Below are positions 15,711 through 22,573 of a stretch of 62,902 bases of DNA, piece by piece. The translations under genes were made by a program, and so were the position numbers. This stretch comes from a virus. The notes below the pieces were generated by a model, which made no database searches, had not been told where the DNA came from, and worked only from the letters and a program-made list of their open reading frames with translations. Location: positions 1 through 62,902 of the IMG/VR virus record IMGVR_UViG_3300042691_038517; one strand, written 5' to 3'. The number at the start of each line of letters is the position of its first letter. The first letter of the stretch is position 1.

Positions 15711-15750
15711 AAAGCCCCTGCGCAGTCGCCCTGCCAGGGGCTTTTGTTTT
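15711..15750. terminator. terminator of the large RNA; also faces LP7
   Basis: AAAGCCCCTG and CAGGGGCTTTT with a 14-base loop, then GTTTT on the plus strand. A leftward LP7 transcript would meet the same hairpin. Confidence 0.85.
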
Positions 15751-15778
15751 GGTTGCCTAACTTGTGTTGCCCAGTCTG
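15711..15778 (-). ncRNA. candidate leftward small RNA from LP7
   Basis: About 68 nt from the LP7 start to the terminator hairpin; no protein frame. It lacks the ACAAAAGTATTCAT word of LP1 and LP3-LP5. Confidence 0.35.
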
Positions 15779-15815
15779 CGCCAAATTATACCAGTGGGTA
15801 ACCTATCCTGTCAAG
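15778..15815 (-). promoter_or_regulatory. leftward promoter repeat LP7
   Basis: Minus strand: TTGACA, 18 bases, TGGTATAAT, TTGGCGC. Confidence 0.75.
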
Positions 15816-15865
15816 TGGATATTCACTTATCTGACCCTAAGCCGTGGCAAATTCGAGGCAATAAA

Positions 15866-15897
15866 AAAGCCCCATTATCCGAAGATAGTGGGGCTTT
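15866..15897 (-). terminator. terminator of the leftward helix-turn-helix gene
   Basis: Leftward: GCCCCACTATC, TTCG loop, GATAATGGGGC, then TTTTTTATT. A very stable UUCG-capped stem. Confidence 0.9.
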
Positions 15898-15919
15898 GCT
15901 GCATTTAACAAAAATTAAG

Positions 15920-16246
15920 TCAAATTTTGTCCGATTGTGTCGATTTAGGGTCAGATAAAGCACGCTCAATCATTACCAGCACTGTTTTGTTCACCTTTTC
16001 CAGCGATTCCAGCAATTCTAGGTTGGTGTTGAGCAAATGTGCAATTCGTTCGATGTGCTCTGACTTTTTAACTGGAATTTCACCGCGCTTGTTGACATAT
16101 GACTTTTTTTGGTACACCCCGAGGCTGCTCAGCTTGGCAATTACGCTCCGCTCTGGCACGTCAAGCTCTAAAGCTAGGTCCGGCACCGAAACACCTGCAG
16201 TGTACTGTTGGACCATGTGGTCACAAATTTCTTTGGTATAACGCAT
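15920..16246 (-). CDS. helix-turn-helix paralog 4 (opposite strand)
   Basis: A 108-residue diverged family member: MRYTKEICDHMVQQYTAG, LALELDVPERSVIAKLS, then VYQKKSYVNKRGEIPVKKSE and a C-terminal SLEKVNKTVL module matching the other copies. The ATG follows a strong GGGAGG site. It is transcribed away from the other copies and follows the 270-residue unknown gene, one base apart. DNA binding is inferred. Confidence 0.75.
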   Translation of the reverse strand: MRYTKEICDHMVQQYTAGVSVPDLALELDVPERSVIAKLSSLGVYQKKSYVNKRGEIPVKKSEHIERIAHLLNTNLELLESLEKVNKTVLVMIERALSDPKSTQSDKI

Positions 16247-16247
16247 T

Positions 16248-17060
16248 TTAAACCTCCCAAGGCAAGTAACTGTTGTCTTGCTTTGTTGGAGTCTTAACTG
16301 GCGCAACTGGTGCTGCCGGCTTAAAAATATCGTTGGATACTAGCGGCTGTGGAACATTGTCCCAATTAACAGGGTCTAGTACCATATATTCGTTGCGAAT
16401 GGTTGGGTGTGCTAACCAAATTTGTGTAAGCATTGTGACCGCCAGCTTAGGCAGGTGACCCAATTCGGTATCTTGGATACCAGTCAGGGACCATGTTGAA
16501 AGCGGGTTCTTGGTCTGACCCTCAGTTCGACCACTTTTGGCTGTTAAACCAATCTCACGAATTTCTAGTAGTCGTTCTAGTGATAGTTGTGGAACTTCTG
16601 TTAGCATCATGGCTTGTGCTAGATTTTTGTCTACAACATACTTGATATCGTCACGACTCCATGAACTATAAGGAATGTTCTGGTACTTTTTAAAGGCTGC
16701 CAACACAAGCGGTACTAGTGCTCCATAGTGAGCACCTTGTGGCGAGCTTTGTTTTTGGATTAGCTGACCACGTGAAAGTTTTGTGGCTACCAAGTACATA
16801 CCGCGCAGTTTAGGGTCGGAACCCAAATTCTGCATAAGTGTTTGTGCTGCATCAATCTTTGAATCCTTCCACACTGGCTTAAAGCTGCCGAACTTAGCAA
16901 GCATTTGTGGCATCATCCACGAATTATACTGTGGAATCCGTTGACGCTGTGCAACTTCTTCTAGTTGTTCTAAGGTGGCTTCCGCGAACTCTTCAAAAGG
17001 ATATGCTGAAATATCCTGCTTTGTTAACACTACTCCTGTGTAGCGATTTAAAAATGACAT
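16248..17060 (-). CDS. unknown protein with a hydrophobic LPW tail
   Basis: A 270-residue protein with no family I recognise. The N-terminal 200 residues are helical; the C-terminal 40 are Pro/Ala/Lys-rich linker ending DNSYLPWEV. The replicative helicase also ends in LPW (GADLPWNA), so both tails might dock on one partner. It contains SDPKL encoded by the repeated word. A structured leader with a terminator lies directly upstream, pointing to attenuation. Confidence 0.7.
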   Translation of the reverse strand: MSFLNRYTGVVLTKQDISAYPFEEFAEATLEQLEEVAQRQRIPQYNSWMMPQMLAKFGSFKPVWKDSKIDAAQTLMQNLGSDPKLRGMYLVATKLSRGQLIQKQSSPQGAHYGALVPLVLAAFKKYQNIPYSSWSRDDIKYVVDKNLAQAMMLTEVPQLSLERLLEIREIGLTAKSGRTEGQTKNPLSTWSLTGIQDTELGHLPKLAVTMLTQIWLAHPTIRNEYMVLDPVNWDNVPQPLVSNDIFKPAAPVAPVKTPTKQDNSYLPWEV

Positions 17061-17085
17061 AATAACGCCTAAAAATAAAAAATCC

Positions 17086-17102
17086 CGAACCGTGTCGGGT
17101 GG
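17086..17102 (-). terminator. terminator before the 270-residue gene
   Basis: Leftward: CCCGA, CACGGT loop, TCGGG, then ATTTTTTATTTTT. It lies between the leader promoter and the gene, as in an attenuator. Confidence 0.8.
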
Positions 17103-17202
17103 AAAAGGTGGGACGAATACTCAACCCACAAAAATTGCTTTGGTACATAACAAATACACAAAGCAATAAAAAACAAAAAAGTTGCCCCAATCAGCAATGC
17201 GA

Positions 17203-17324
17203 GATTGTTTAGTTATACTAGATAAATTGACCCTAAATTGCAGCAGCCGTTGAAACCTAACGTCGACAGGGCTCCTAAGTTTCAAGCTACCGCATTTAGT
17301 GAATTTATCACTATAACTACAATC
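17203..17324 (-). ncRNA. structured leader RNA with long-range stem
   Basis: Nested stems enclose about 75 nt: GATTG/CAATC, AGTTATA/TATAACT and GATAAATT/AATTTATC, with TTGAAAC/GTTTCAA inside. It starts just after a leftward promoter and ends before an intrinsic terminator, so it is either a free small RNA or a cis-acting switch for the next gene. It contains the word GACCCTAA on the plus strand. Confidence 0.55.
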
Positions 17325-17349
17325 TTAACTCTCTAGAAGTTATATTAAA

Positions 17350-17378
17350 TTATAGCATACTTTTTGGAAGAAAGCAAG
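17350..17378 (-). promoter_or_regulatory. leftward promoter of the structured leader
   Basis: Minus strand: TTGCTT, 17 bases, TATAAT (about 17350-17378). Confidence 0.7.
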
Positions 17379-17389
17379 GTGTATTTTTT

Positions 17390-17665
17390 CTATGGGGATA
17401 CGGCCTGGTCTTTTTCGTATTCGTGCTGACAATCCAAGCGGCATTGAATATACAATTCCCGGAACTGTTCGGCACGTTCTAGCCCGTCGTCATTGGGGTT
17501 TATTTGTAGGTGTGCTAAATGGTCGCTTAGGTAATGAATAAAGAATTCATCGAATCTGCCAATTAGCACGTGCTGCGTTTCTGTTGTGAATTGTGGATTT
17601 CCCAAGAAATCGTAGCCAGCAAAAGTATGCCAGGTTTTTGTGTAATCTCGTGTATTTGTGAACAT
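17390..17665 (-). CDS. unknown 91-residue protein
   Basis: An aromatic-rich, mildly acidic protein (TKTWHTFAGYDFLGN, RFDEFFIHYLSDHLAHLQ) whose C terminus has paired cysteines (YIQCRLDCQHEYEK). It is the last gene of the long leftward run and starts two bases after the MazG-like gene ends. No family recognised. Confidence 0.65.
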   Translation of the reverse strand: MFTNTRDYTKTWHTFAGYDFLGNPQFTTETQHVLIGRFDEFFIHYLSDHLAHLQINPNDDGLERAEQFRELYIQCRLDCQHEYEKDQAVSP

Positions 17666-17666
17666 T

Positions 17667-17924
17667 TTAGCCTTGTAGTAATGCTTTTGCTTTGACGGCT
17701 ATTTGGTCTCGGCTTAGGGTCAAGTCGATGTATTGATAGTGCTCAAGAGCCGCGACAATTGCAAGAAAATCTTCGAGTTCGCCTACCAGTTCTTGGAGAT
17801 TAGTGGTTGTACGATCTGGGTGCTTGTTGTTTTCACCAAAGCGGTTAATTTTCGAAACCGCTTGAATTATTTCAGCCGCTTCTTCTTGTAGTTTGGCTGT
17901 TAGGTATTGAATTTTATAGCTCAT
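17667..17924 (-). CDS. MazG-like nucleotide pyrophosphohydrolase
   Basis: An 85-residue all-helical protein with the MazG metal-binding pattern LQEEAAEIIQAVSKINRFG near residue 12 and a second acidic helix ELVGELEDFLAIVAAL. Such enzymes cleave NTPs or ppGpp-like signals to monophosphates; phage forms are thought to keep the host in a fed state or clear unwanted nucleotides. Its ATG overlaps the stop of the next upstream membrane gene (ATGA). Confidence 0.82.
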   Translation of the reverse strand: MSYKIQYLTAKLQEEAAEIIQAVSKINRFGENNKHPDRTTTNLQELVGELEDFLAIVAALEHYQYIDLTLSRDQIAVKAKALLQG

Positions 17925-18085
17925 TGAATGTAGTGCTCTACCAGAGTGTTAATAGACCAGACTAACAGCAGTGCAACCACCAGTACTCCACCTATAATTG
18001 GTGTTGTTATTACTGCCGCTACCAGCATTGCTACCAAGACAGCAATGGCTACACAGACTTTAATGGGCGGTAATTTATTCAGCAT
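17921..18085 (-). CDS. small two-span membrane protein
   Basis: A 54-residue frame (MLNKLPPIKVCVAIAVLVA, then ITTPIIGGVLVVALLLVW) with two hydrophobic stretches. Its start overlaps the end of the upstream gene by 11 bases and its stop overlaps the MazG-like ATG, a tight operon arrangement that supports it. Function unknown. Confidence 0.6.
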   Translation of the reverse strand: MLNKLPPIKVCVAIAVLVAMLVAAVITTPIIGGVLVVALLLVWSINTLVEHYIQ

Positions 18086-18392
18086 CAACAATCTCCAAGA
18101 ATTTAAACAGTGTCATTTGTGTGGGGTCGTAGTCTACACCATCAATTTCAAAACCCATAGCTTTAGTGCCACAGTTAGTTTCATACATCCACCACATCAG
18201 CCACTCAAAAAGTTCTGGGCCAAGTAGCTGTTCGACAAGTTCTGTATAAGCACCTTCAATGGGTTCTGCTAGACCAAAGATCGAGTTATCCGACCCTAAG
18301 GCGGCAAAAGCTTGGCTGACGGCCTCCTCCCCAGCTCGTTGCTGAATGTTGGCCATGCAGTAGTTGTAAGCAATTTTGTGTGTGGATTTCAT
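18075..18392 (-). CDS. unknown 105-residue protein
   Basis: Begins MKSTHKIAYNYCMANIQQR; helical with an aromatic cluster (LFEWLMWWMYETNCG). No known motif. It overlaps its upstream neighbour by 4 bases and its downstream one by 11. The plus-strand word GACCCTAA lies inside, here on the non-coding strand, one of the exceptions to the strand rule. Confidence 0.65.
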   Translation of the reverse strand: MKSTHKIAYNYCMANIQQRAGEEAVSQAFAALGSDNSIFGLAEPIEGAYTELVEQLLGPELFEWLMWWMYETNCGTKAMGFEIDGVDYDPTQMTLFKFLEIVDAE

Positions 18393-18574
18393 AGTTGTGG
18401 TTTAGTAGGTGGTACAGGTTCCCAGCGGATGCCTAGTAGTTTGTGTGTTAGCCAGCGTTGTAGTCGGTTTGGTGGTTTAGCGATGTAAAACTGAAAGTAC
18501 ACATCTGTGCTATTCCCAAAACTCCAACGCCAGTTTGCTTGAGGCGGCGCGATAGATTTGTAAAAGTGGCTCAT
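18389..18574 (-). CDS. unknown 61-residue basic protein
   Basis: Tryptophan- and proline-rich (QANWRWSFGNSTDVYFQFY, RLQRWLTHKLLGIRWEPVPP). Four-base overlaps on both sides place it in the same translational chain as its neighbours. No family recognised. Confidence 0.6.
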   Translation of the reverse strand: MSHFYKSIAPPQANWRWSFGNSTDVYFQFYIAKPPNRLQRWLTHKLLGIRWEPVPPTKPQL

Positions 18575-18885
18575 TTGTTGTGTTTAATGTGGTTTAGTAG
18601 GTTTTGTTGGTCTAGCCAGCTTTCCGAAACTGGAATCTGGCCGAATAAGTAGTAGTCTGTGAGTGCTTGAGTCTTTTGCACTGTGGTGGGTTTAGGCGAA
18701 CCCAAGCTGTCTAGTATCCATACACGATTGCCTGGTTCCACGAAAAATCCATCAGCAGTAACACCAGCAGCACGTTGGTTTAGCACTGCTTCAGCAAACT
18801 GCGTTAATTCTGCGTGTTGCACTGGGCCGATTGCAGCCCAGGCTCGCAGTCTTGGTGTTTGGTCTAGTATTTGTTTTAGGTTCAT
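18571..18885 (-). CDS. unknown 104-residue protein
   Basis: Starts MNLKQILDQTPRLRAW; mixed helix and strand with FFVEPGNRVWILDSLG in the middle. No motif recognised. It stands one base after the preceding gene in the leftward run. Confidence 0.62.
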   Translation of the reverse strand: MNLKQILDQTPRLRAWAAIGPVQHAELTQFAEAVLNQRAAGVTADGFFVEPGNRVWILDSLGSPKPTTVQKTQALTDYYLFGQIPVSESWLDQQNLLNHIKHNK

Positions 18886-18886
18886 G

Positions 18887-19237
18887 TTAACCCCAAGTTC
18901 TGTGCATTTCAGCTACGTGTTCCCAGCCGTCGTATTCGGCAATAAACCACTCAACGTCATCTGGCACGTCCACAACTTTTAAAGTGCTGTAGCGGCCATT
19001 GGCGGCTAGACCAAGTTGTTGGACAACCTGCACTAAGTATCGGCAGTCTCGTGGAATGTTTCCGTCATAAAAGAAGTTTTCGTCTGCAATTTCATTGACA
19101 TACCAACTGCTTTTACCAAAAAGTGATTCTGAGCCTCGTACTAAGTTTTGGTGTGTTAACTTGCCGTACAATTCAGTGGCTGCATCTGAAAGGCCAAACC
19201 CGCCGTGGCAAGCATTGATTACAATTTTTTGTGTCAT
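18887..19237 (-). CDS. conserved phage protein, unknown function
   Basis: A 116-residue protein with the features of a widespread uncharacterised phage family: MTQKIVINACHGGFGLSD at the start and EWFIAEYDGWEHVAEMHR at the end. The ATG chosen has AAAGGAATA before it. The conserved N and C termini suggest a compact enzyme-like fold, but no function is established. Confidence 0.75.
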   Translation of the reverse strand: MTQKIVINACHGGFGLSDAATELYGKLTHQNLVRGSESLFGKSSWYVNEIADENFFYDGNIPRDCRYLVQVVQQLGLAANGRYSTLKVVDVPDDVEWFIAEYDGWEHVAEMHRTWG

Positions 19238-19238
19238 G

Positions 19239-19442
19239 TTATTCCTTTGGATGTGCAACATTGCAAAGCACTGCGAGAGCTTGCAGCTCGCCGTGTGTTA
19301 ACTGAAAAGTTCTGTTACCAAGTGCAACATCCCAGCCTTCGCCGTTTGCCCACTCACATACTTCTACCATGTCAACTGGCCTAGCCAGGTGGCAGTAATC
19401 TTTGAGATCAGCGTAAACTGTTCTGCGTTGTGCAAATTTCAT
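19239..19442 (-). CDS. small unknown protein
   Basis: A 67-residue protein with MVEVCEWANGEGWDV near the centre, a pattern I have seen only in uncharacterised phage proteins. It overlaps the upstream gene by 4 bases. Function unknown. Confidence 0.65.
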   Translation of the reverse strand: MKFAQRRTVYADLKDYCHLARPVDMVEVCEWANGEGWDVALGNRTFQLTHGELQALAVLCNVAHPKE

Positions 19443-19693
19443 GCTAGTTCCTTTCGGGTTGAGTATTCATCTACAGCATCTTCTGGTGGATTGTCCAGTG
19501 GGTGCAAGTACTTGGCTTTGCTGGCAAACAAGCTCCGCAGTCCGCCGCCTACGGCGGTAACCACCTCTGGCGTAATCTTCCACACATCGTCAAAAATGTT
19601 TTGCTCAGCAACCACAATCTTGCCGTTGCAGTCGTGGCCAAGTTGTTTGCTTGGCACGCCACGAATCATACAAAGTGTTCCAGGTTTAATCAT
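19439..19693 (-). CDS. small beta-rich protein, possibly SH3-like
   Basis: An 84-residue protein (MIKPGTLCMIRGVPSKQLG, DVWKITPEVVTAVGGG) whose opening resembles small beta-barrel domains of phage operons. The start was set by the GGAGA site and by a TATAAT box about 20 bases upstream; longer in-frame starts precede the promoter. Function unknown. Confidence 0.65.
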   Translation of the reverse strand: MIKPGTLCMIRGVPSKQLGHDCNGKIVVAEQNIFDDVWKITPEVVTAVGGGLRSLFASKAKYLHPLDNPPEDAVDEYSTRKELA

Positions 19694-19733
19694 AATTTCT
19701 CCGTTTAAGTATATATTATAACCCAAAAAGCAC

Positions 19734-19768
19734 AAAGCCACAAGTGCATTTCTGCAATTGTGGCTTTT
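19734..19768. terminator. bidirectional terminator
   Basis: AAAGCCACAA and TTGTGGCTTT around a 14-base loop with T or A runs on both sides, between two leftward transcription units. Confidence 0.75.
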
Positions 19769-19790
19769 ATGTGTTGCCGAAAAACAACAT

Positions 19791-20051
19791 TTAGGGTTTG
19801 TTAACTGGAAACGGCCAGTTTGAGTTGTTAAACTCGTCTTCAAGTTGATGCTGGCGTTGAGTTTTATAACAAGTGGTAGCGCACTGCTCAGTTGTACCAG
19901 GCCAACCACAAGTGCAACGACGTCCTTGATCACAGTCTTGAGTACAACCGTTGTTGGTGCAGTTTAGTGTGCGATCATTTAGTGCCCACCATGTCAGCCC
20001 ACCAACAATTGTCGCCAAACAAATTATTGCTACAATAGTTAAAAGTGTCAT
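19791..20051 (-). CDS. Cys-rich protein with N-terminal membrane anchor
   Basis: An 86-residue protein. Residues 1-22 are a hydrophobic anchor (LLTIVAIICLATIVGGLTWW); residues 30-62 hold eight cysteines (CTNNGCTQDCDQGRRC...). The cysteine part would face the periplasm if exported, and could form disulfides or bind metal. It is closed by a terminator. No family recognised. Confidence 0.65.
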   Translation of the reverse strand: MTLLTIVAIICLATIVGGLTWWALNDRTLNCTNNGCTQDCDQGRRCTCGWPGTTEQCATTCYKTQRQHQLEDEFNNSNWPFPVNKP

Positions 20052-20054
20052 AGT

Positions 20055-20729
20055 TTAATCCCACAGTGCTTGATAGTATTTGCCGAATAAACGAAATCCG
20101 TTTTGTTTACGCTTTGTAAAAGCCTCAAGTGCTTCATCATCGCATTTGACGTTGCCCAACATTTTGTCAATGCCAGTTTTGCCGCTTGGAAACGGCCAGC
20201 ACTCATCAGGTACATCGTGTTGCCAGCAAGCATCTTGATCTGGATCACCAAGCGCTTCTTGGCGGTGTGCCCAGATAATTTCGTCTAAGACCCAGTCCCA
20301 GCGATCGTGGTGATTATCGTCAATATCCCAGTCATTTTCCTTTGGCGGCGCTTCGGTTGAGCGTAGTCCCAGACCTTCGGGAACATCTTCGTCGTCAACA
20401 CATGGTGAACCGTGCTTGTGCTGCTTTAGTTTTTCCAGCAGTGGCAGTGCGATTAGGCTTAGTGTATGGTCAGCACCCCACACATCGTAGTTGTCAATGT
20501 GAACATAAACCTGGCGTTGACGGCGGTCTTGAATCCACTGACAGGTTTTGGTAATCCAGCTATCCGAACCATCTTGGTTCTCAGCCAGCCAAGTACCAAA
20601 GTCGTGAACCCAGTCAGGCTTCACCTTAAAGCCATGTTCGTCAGTTTGTGGCTTAGCCCAAAAGCAGAGTGCTTCTGCGATTTGGTAAGGTCCCACCCAC
20701 TTAGGGTACGGTCCAATCTTTACTTTCAT
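20055..20729 (-). CDS. conserved phage protein, unknown function
   Basis: A 224-residue protein of a family common in phage genomes: MKVKIGPYPKWVGPYQIAEA, then VHIDNYDVWGADHTLSLIAL and DRWDWVLDEIIWAH. The many conserved Trp, His and Asp residues suggest an enzyme, yet no activity is known. The ATG follows GAGGATT; it overlaps the upstream 71-residue gene by 29 bases. Confidence 0.8.
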   Translation of the reverse strand: MKVKIGPYPKWVGPYQIAEALCFWAKPQTDEHGFKVKPDWVHDFGTWLAENQDGSDSWITKTCQWIQDRRQRQVYVHIDNYDVWGADHTLSLIALPLLEKLKQHKHGSPCVDDEDVPEGLGLRSTEAPPKENDWDIDDNHHDRWDWVLDEIIWAHRQEALGDPDQDACWQHDVPDECWPFPSGKTGIDKMLGNVKCDDEALEAFTKRKQNGFRLFGKYYQALWD

Positions 20730-20916
20730 AACAATCCTCAAAAATGTGTTGCTTACAAATTTCGCTGGCTTCTTCAAATGTAGGCCAACGTTTGTGTTCG
20801 TCGTAGTAGTGGTAGGCTTCGCAAACTATACATCCACGAAAGTATTCTGAGCAGCGTTTGCCATAACCAAAGCCACGCTTTTGGTTGGCTCGGCGACGCA
20901 TTTTGCGTAGCTTCAT
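20701..20916 (-). CDS. small basic Cys-containing protein
   Basis: A 71-residue protein with a very basic start (MKLRKMRRRANQKRGFGYGK) and a CIVCEAYHYYDEHKRWP region. One CxxC alone does not make a zinc finger, but a further cysteine pair lies near the end. The ATG overlaps the upstream stop by one base. Nucleic-acid contact is likely from charge, otherwise unknown. Confidence 0.6.
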   Translation of the reverse strand: MKLRKMRRRANQKRGFGYGKRCSEYFRGCIVCEAYHYYDEHKRWPTFEEASEICKQHIFEDCYESKDWTVP

Positions 20917-21230
20917 TAAAACAGCTCCAGCTGATTGATGTGGCTGTGCAAGTTTTCACGAGCACGATCATAGACTTCGCTGGGAGTTACCAGTTCTGGG
21001 TCTAGACCCTCAACTGCACAAGCGTACTGAGCCAGGCACAAGTTGATTTCGTCCCACATAGAGTTGGCTCCAGCTACAAATGCCTGACGCATCCAGTAGT
21101 CACGATTCTCTTTGTTACCAGGATTGCCACTCATGTAAACTTGTGCACGATTGCTACCAGTATCTGGATAGGCTTCGTCAAAAAACCAGTTATTGAATTC
21201 ACGAGTAATGTTATATTTGGGCTGTTTCAT
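20916..21230 (-). CDS. unknown 104-residue protein
   Basis: Acidic, helical protein (EFNNWFFDEAYPDTG, WMRQAFVAGANSMWDEI). The AFxAGxNS pattern occurs in uncharacterised phage operon proteins. It overlaps the upstream membrane gene (ATGA). Function unknown. Confidence 0.65.
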   Translation of the reverse strand: MKQPKYNITREFNNWFFDEAYPDTGSNRAQVYMSGNPGNKENRDYWMRQAFVAGANSMWDEINLCLAQYACAVEGLDPELVTPSEVYDRARENLHSHINQLELF

Positions 21231-21364
21231 ACAAAAAGTTTATAAATGTTAACGACAATGGCAAGTGCCACTAAGAACCAAAGACTTACTACCAAACCAA
21301 TAGCTATATAGCTTAGGGTTTTAATAAATAAAACAAATACTTGGTCTAGTAGTTTGAAAATCAT
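21227..21364 (-). CDS. small membrane protein
   Basis: A 45-residue, almost wholly hydrophobic frame (MIFKLLDQVFVLFIKTLS, then IGLVVSLWFLVALAIVV). TAATG and ATGA overlaps with both neighbours fix its start and support expression. One or two membrane spans; function unknown. Confidence 0.6.
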   Translation of the reverse strand: MIFKLLDQVFVLFIKTLSYIAIGLVVSLWFLVALAIVVNIYKLFV

Positions 21365-21570
21365 TAGTATGGCCCTTGGTGGTTGTCACAAGCAATGGTA
21401 ATATCAGGAAAAAAGTTTTGCACAACACGAACAACATCACTATCACTGCCATGCTTTTGTGCATTGCGAAGTGCATTGCGTAGATCATCTAGCAAGTTGT
21501 GGTACTGCGGTGCATTTAGGTAGATCCTGGCTTCATCAGCATCTTGGCAAGTAATTTTAAGTTCTAGCAT
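21364..21570 (-). CDS. conserved small phage protein, unknown
   Basis: A 68-residue protein with EARIYLNAPQYHNLLDDLRN and the ending ACDNHQGPY, a pattern shared by uncharacterised proteins of other phages. It overlaps both neighbours. Function unknown. Confidence 0.7.
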   Translation of the reverse strand: MLELKITCQDADEARIYLNAPQYHNLLDDLRNALRNAQKHGSDSDVVRVVQNFFPDITIACDNHQGPY

Positions 21571-21751
21571 ATTTGTTGAGTTGTTTGAGTGTTGAAAGGT
21601 CGGTTACTGGTTGGTAATTAGACTTTGCCATTGGCACAATGCAGTGCTTAAAGGCACGTGCAACTTTCTCACCACAAGGCAAACAAGTGTGTTTGCCTAA
21701 TGCCCAACGGCGTGGGTTTACGTCATCTGAACATTTTACGCAAAAATACAT
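21557..21751 (-). CDS. small zinc-ribbon protein
   Basis: A 64-residue protein with two cysteine pairs (YFCVKCSDDVNPRRWALG and TCLPCGEKVARAF), the usual ligands of a zinc ribbon. It is first in its operon: promoter and a GGAGA site stand directly upstream, ruling out the longer in-frame start. A regulatory or DNA-linked role is possible. Confidence 0.75.
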   Translation of the reverse strand: MYFCVKCSDDVNPRRWALGKHTCLPCGEKVARAFKHCIVPMAKSNYQPVTDLSTLKQLNKYART

Positions 21752-21776
21752 GATTGAAGTCTCCGAAATATGAATT

Positions 21777-21805
21777 ATTATATCATAATGGCTCAGAGAC
21801 TTCAA
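21777..21805 (-). promoter_or_regulatory. leftward promoter of the zinc-ribbon operon
   Basis: Minus strand: TTGAAG, 17 bases, TATAAT. Confidence 0.75.
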
Positions 21806-21809
21806 CAGT

Positions 21810-22172
21810 TTATTTTCGCATTACACGGACAAGTTGGTCAGTAAGGTGACGAATTGCTTTGCGGTAGCTTTGCACAGTTGCTTGCTGGCCTGGCAGCCAG
21901 TGAGGTCGTAATGCAAGTGCAAGTTCTTCGTCGTGTGTTACTAAAATGGTCTTAAGAGTTCCATCTCGCCAACGCAGCTTTTCACAATAAATAGTAACTG
22001 TTTGTGGACCCTCAACTGAACCAATTGCTACGTTTGGGTTCTCACCAAACTGCACAGGTCGCAACACAGCAACACGTACTGCACCCTGACGCTCTAATTG
22101 TTCCAGTAACCATTGTGGCAAGTCTAGTACAGTAATGGCTTCAAAGTCTTGGGTGTAAAGCACAACGTTCAT
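21810..22172 (-). CDS. unknown 120-residue protein
   Basis: Mixed alpha/beta protein (MNVVLYTQDFEAITVLDLP, LKTILVTHDEELALALRP). No motif recognised. Its ATG overlaps the upstream stop (ATGA); it is the last gene before the next leftward promoter. Confidence 0.65.
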   Translation of the reverse strand: MNVVLYTQDFEAITVLDLPQWLLEQLERQGAVRVAVLRPVQFGENPNVAIGSVEGPQTVTIYCEKLRWRDGTLKTILVTHDEELALALRPHWLPGQQATVQSYRKAIRHLTDQLVRVMRK

Positions 22173-22378
22173 GGCTTTCGTCCTTTAAAATACTCTGCCA
22201 ACTCCAACATACTGGTTTTGAAATCTTCATTAGTTTCTACTAATTTACCGTGCCAGTAGATTTCTCCTGTTGGAGTAATCCTGATTATTTCTTTTGCGAC
22301 ATTACTGCGTACATTGAATATATCTGGAGTAACTTCACCAACAGATAAATTAAATGAATATGGATTAGAAACATTCAT
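22169..22378 (-). CDS. unknown 69-residue protein
   Basis: A small protein whose middle, ITPTGEIYWHGKLVETNED, is a common beta-hairpin pattern in uncharacterised phage proteins. It begins directly after the upstream gene ends. Function unknown. Confidence 0.65.
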   Translation of the reverse strand: MNVSNPYSFNLSVGEVTPDIFNVRSNVAKEIIRITPTGEIYWHGKLVETNEDFKTSMLELAEYFKGRKP

Positions 22379-22573
22379 TTATACATACCTGTGTTCTGGA
22401 TGACGACCAGCATCAAATGCCGCTGTCATCCACTGCGTAATAATTTCAAACCGCTTCAGCGGGTCAGTTGTGTTATTTACTAAGTCATAAAACCGTTCTG
22501 ATCTTAGTCCATATTCTTCTGGTTGGTTAAACCAACGATCAAATGCTTCATACTCATATTCTGGCTTTACCAT
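22379..22573 (-). CDS. unknown 64-residue protein
   Basis: Acidic helical protein (VKPEYEYEAFDRWFNQ, QWMTAAFDAGRHPEH). The start was chosen for the GGAGAAG site five bases upstream. It overlaps the end of thyX by 7 bases. The AFxAG pattern recalls the protein at 20916. Function unknown. Confidence 0.62.
   Translation of the reverse strand: MVKPEYEYEAFDRWFNQPEEYGLRSERFYDLVNNTTDPLKRFEIITQWMTAAFDAGRHPEHRYV

Larger units (their letters stand above)
14815..15750 (+). ncRNA. large structured RNA with embedded tRNA (GOLLD/ROOL-like candidate)
   Basis: A roughly 935-nt transcription unit between a consensus promoter and an intrinsic terminator, with no convincing protein gene. Stems visible include CACCGA/TCGGTG (14891/14915), TGGTGG/CCACCA (14962/14980) and AACAACC/GGTTGTT (15308/15320). 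Two similar units occur about 60 bases apart (from 15328 and 15388: GACCCTAAACTGC or GACCCCAAACCAC, then AGGGT and TAAAATTAT). A complete tRNA-Glu lies inside. Size, phage setting and tRNA recall GOLLD and ROOL RNAs; the class itself is not confirmed. Confidence 0.6.

Noticed and set aside
22379-22573. Longer start for the 64-residue gene inside thyX
   Set aside because: The upstream start has no ribosome site, while GGAGAAG lies right before the chosen ATG.
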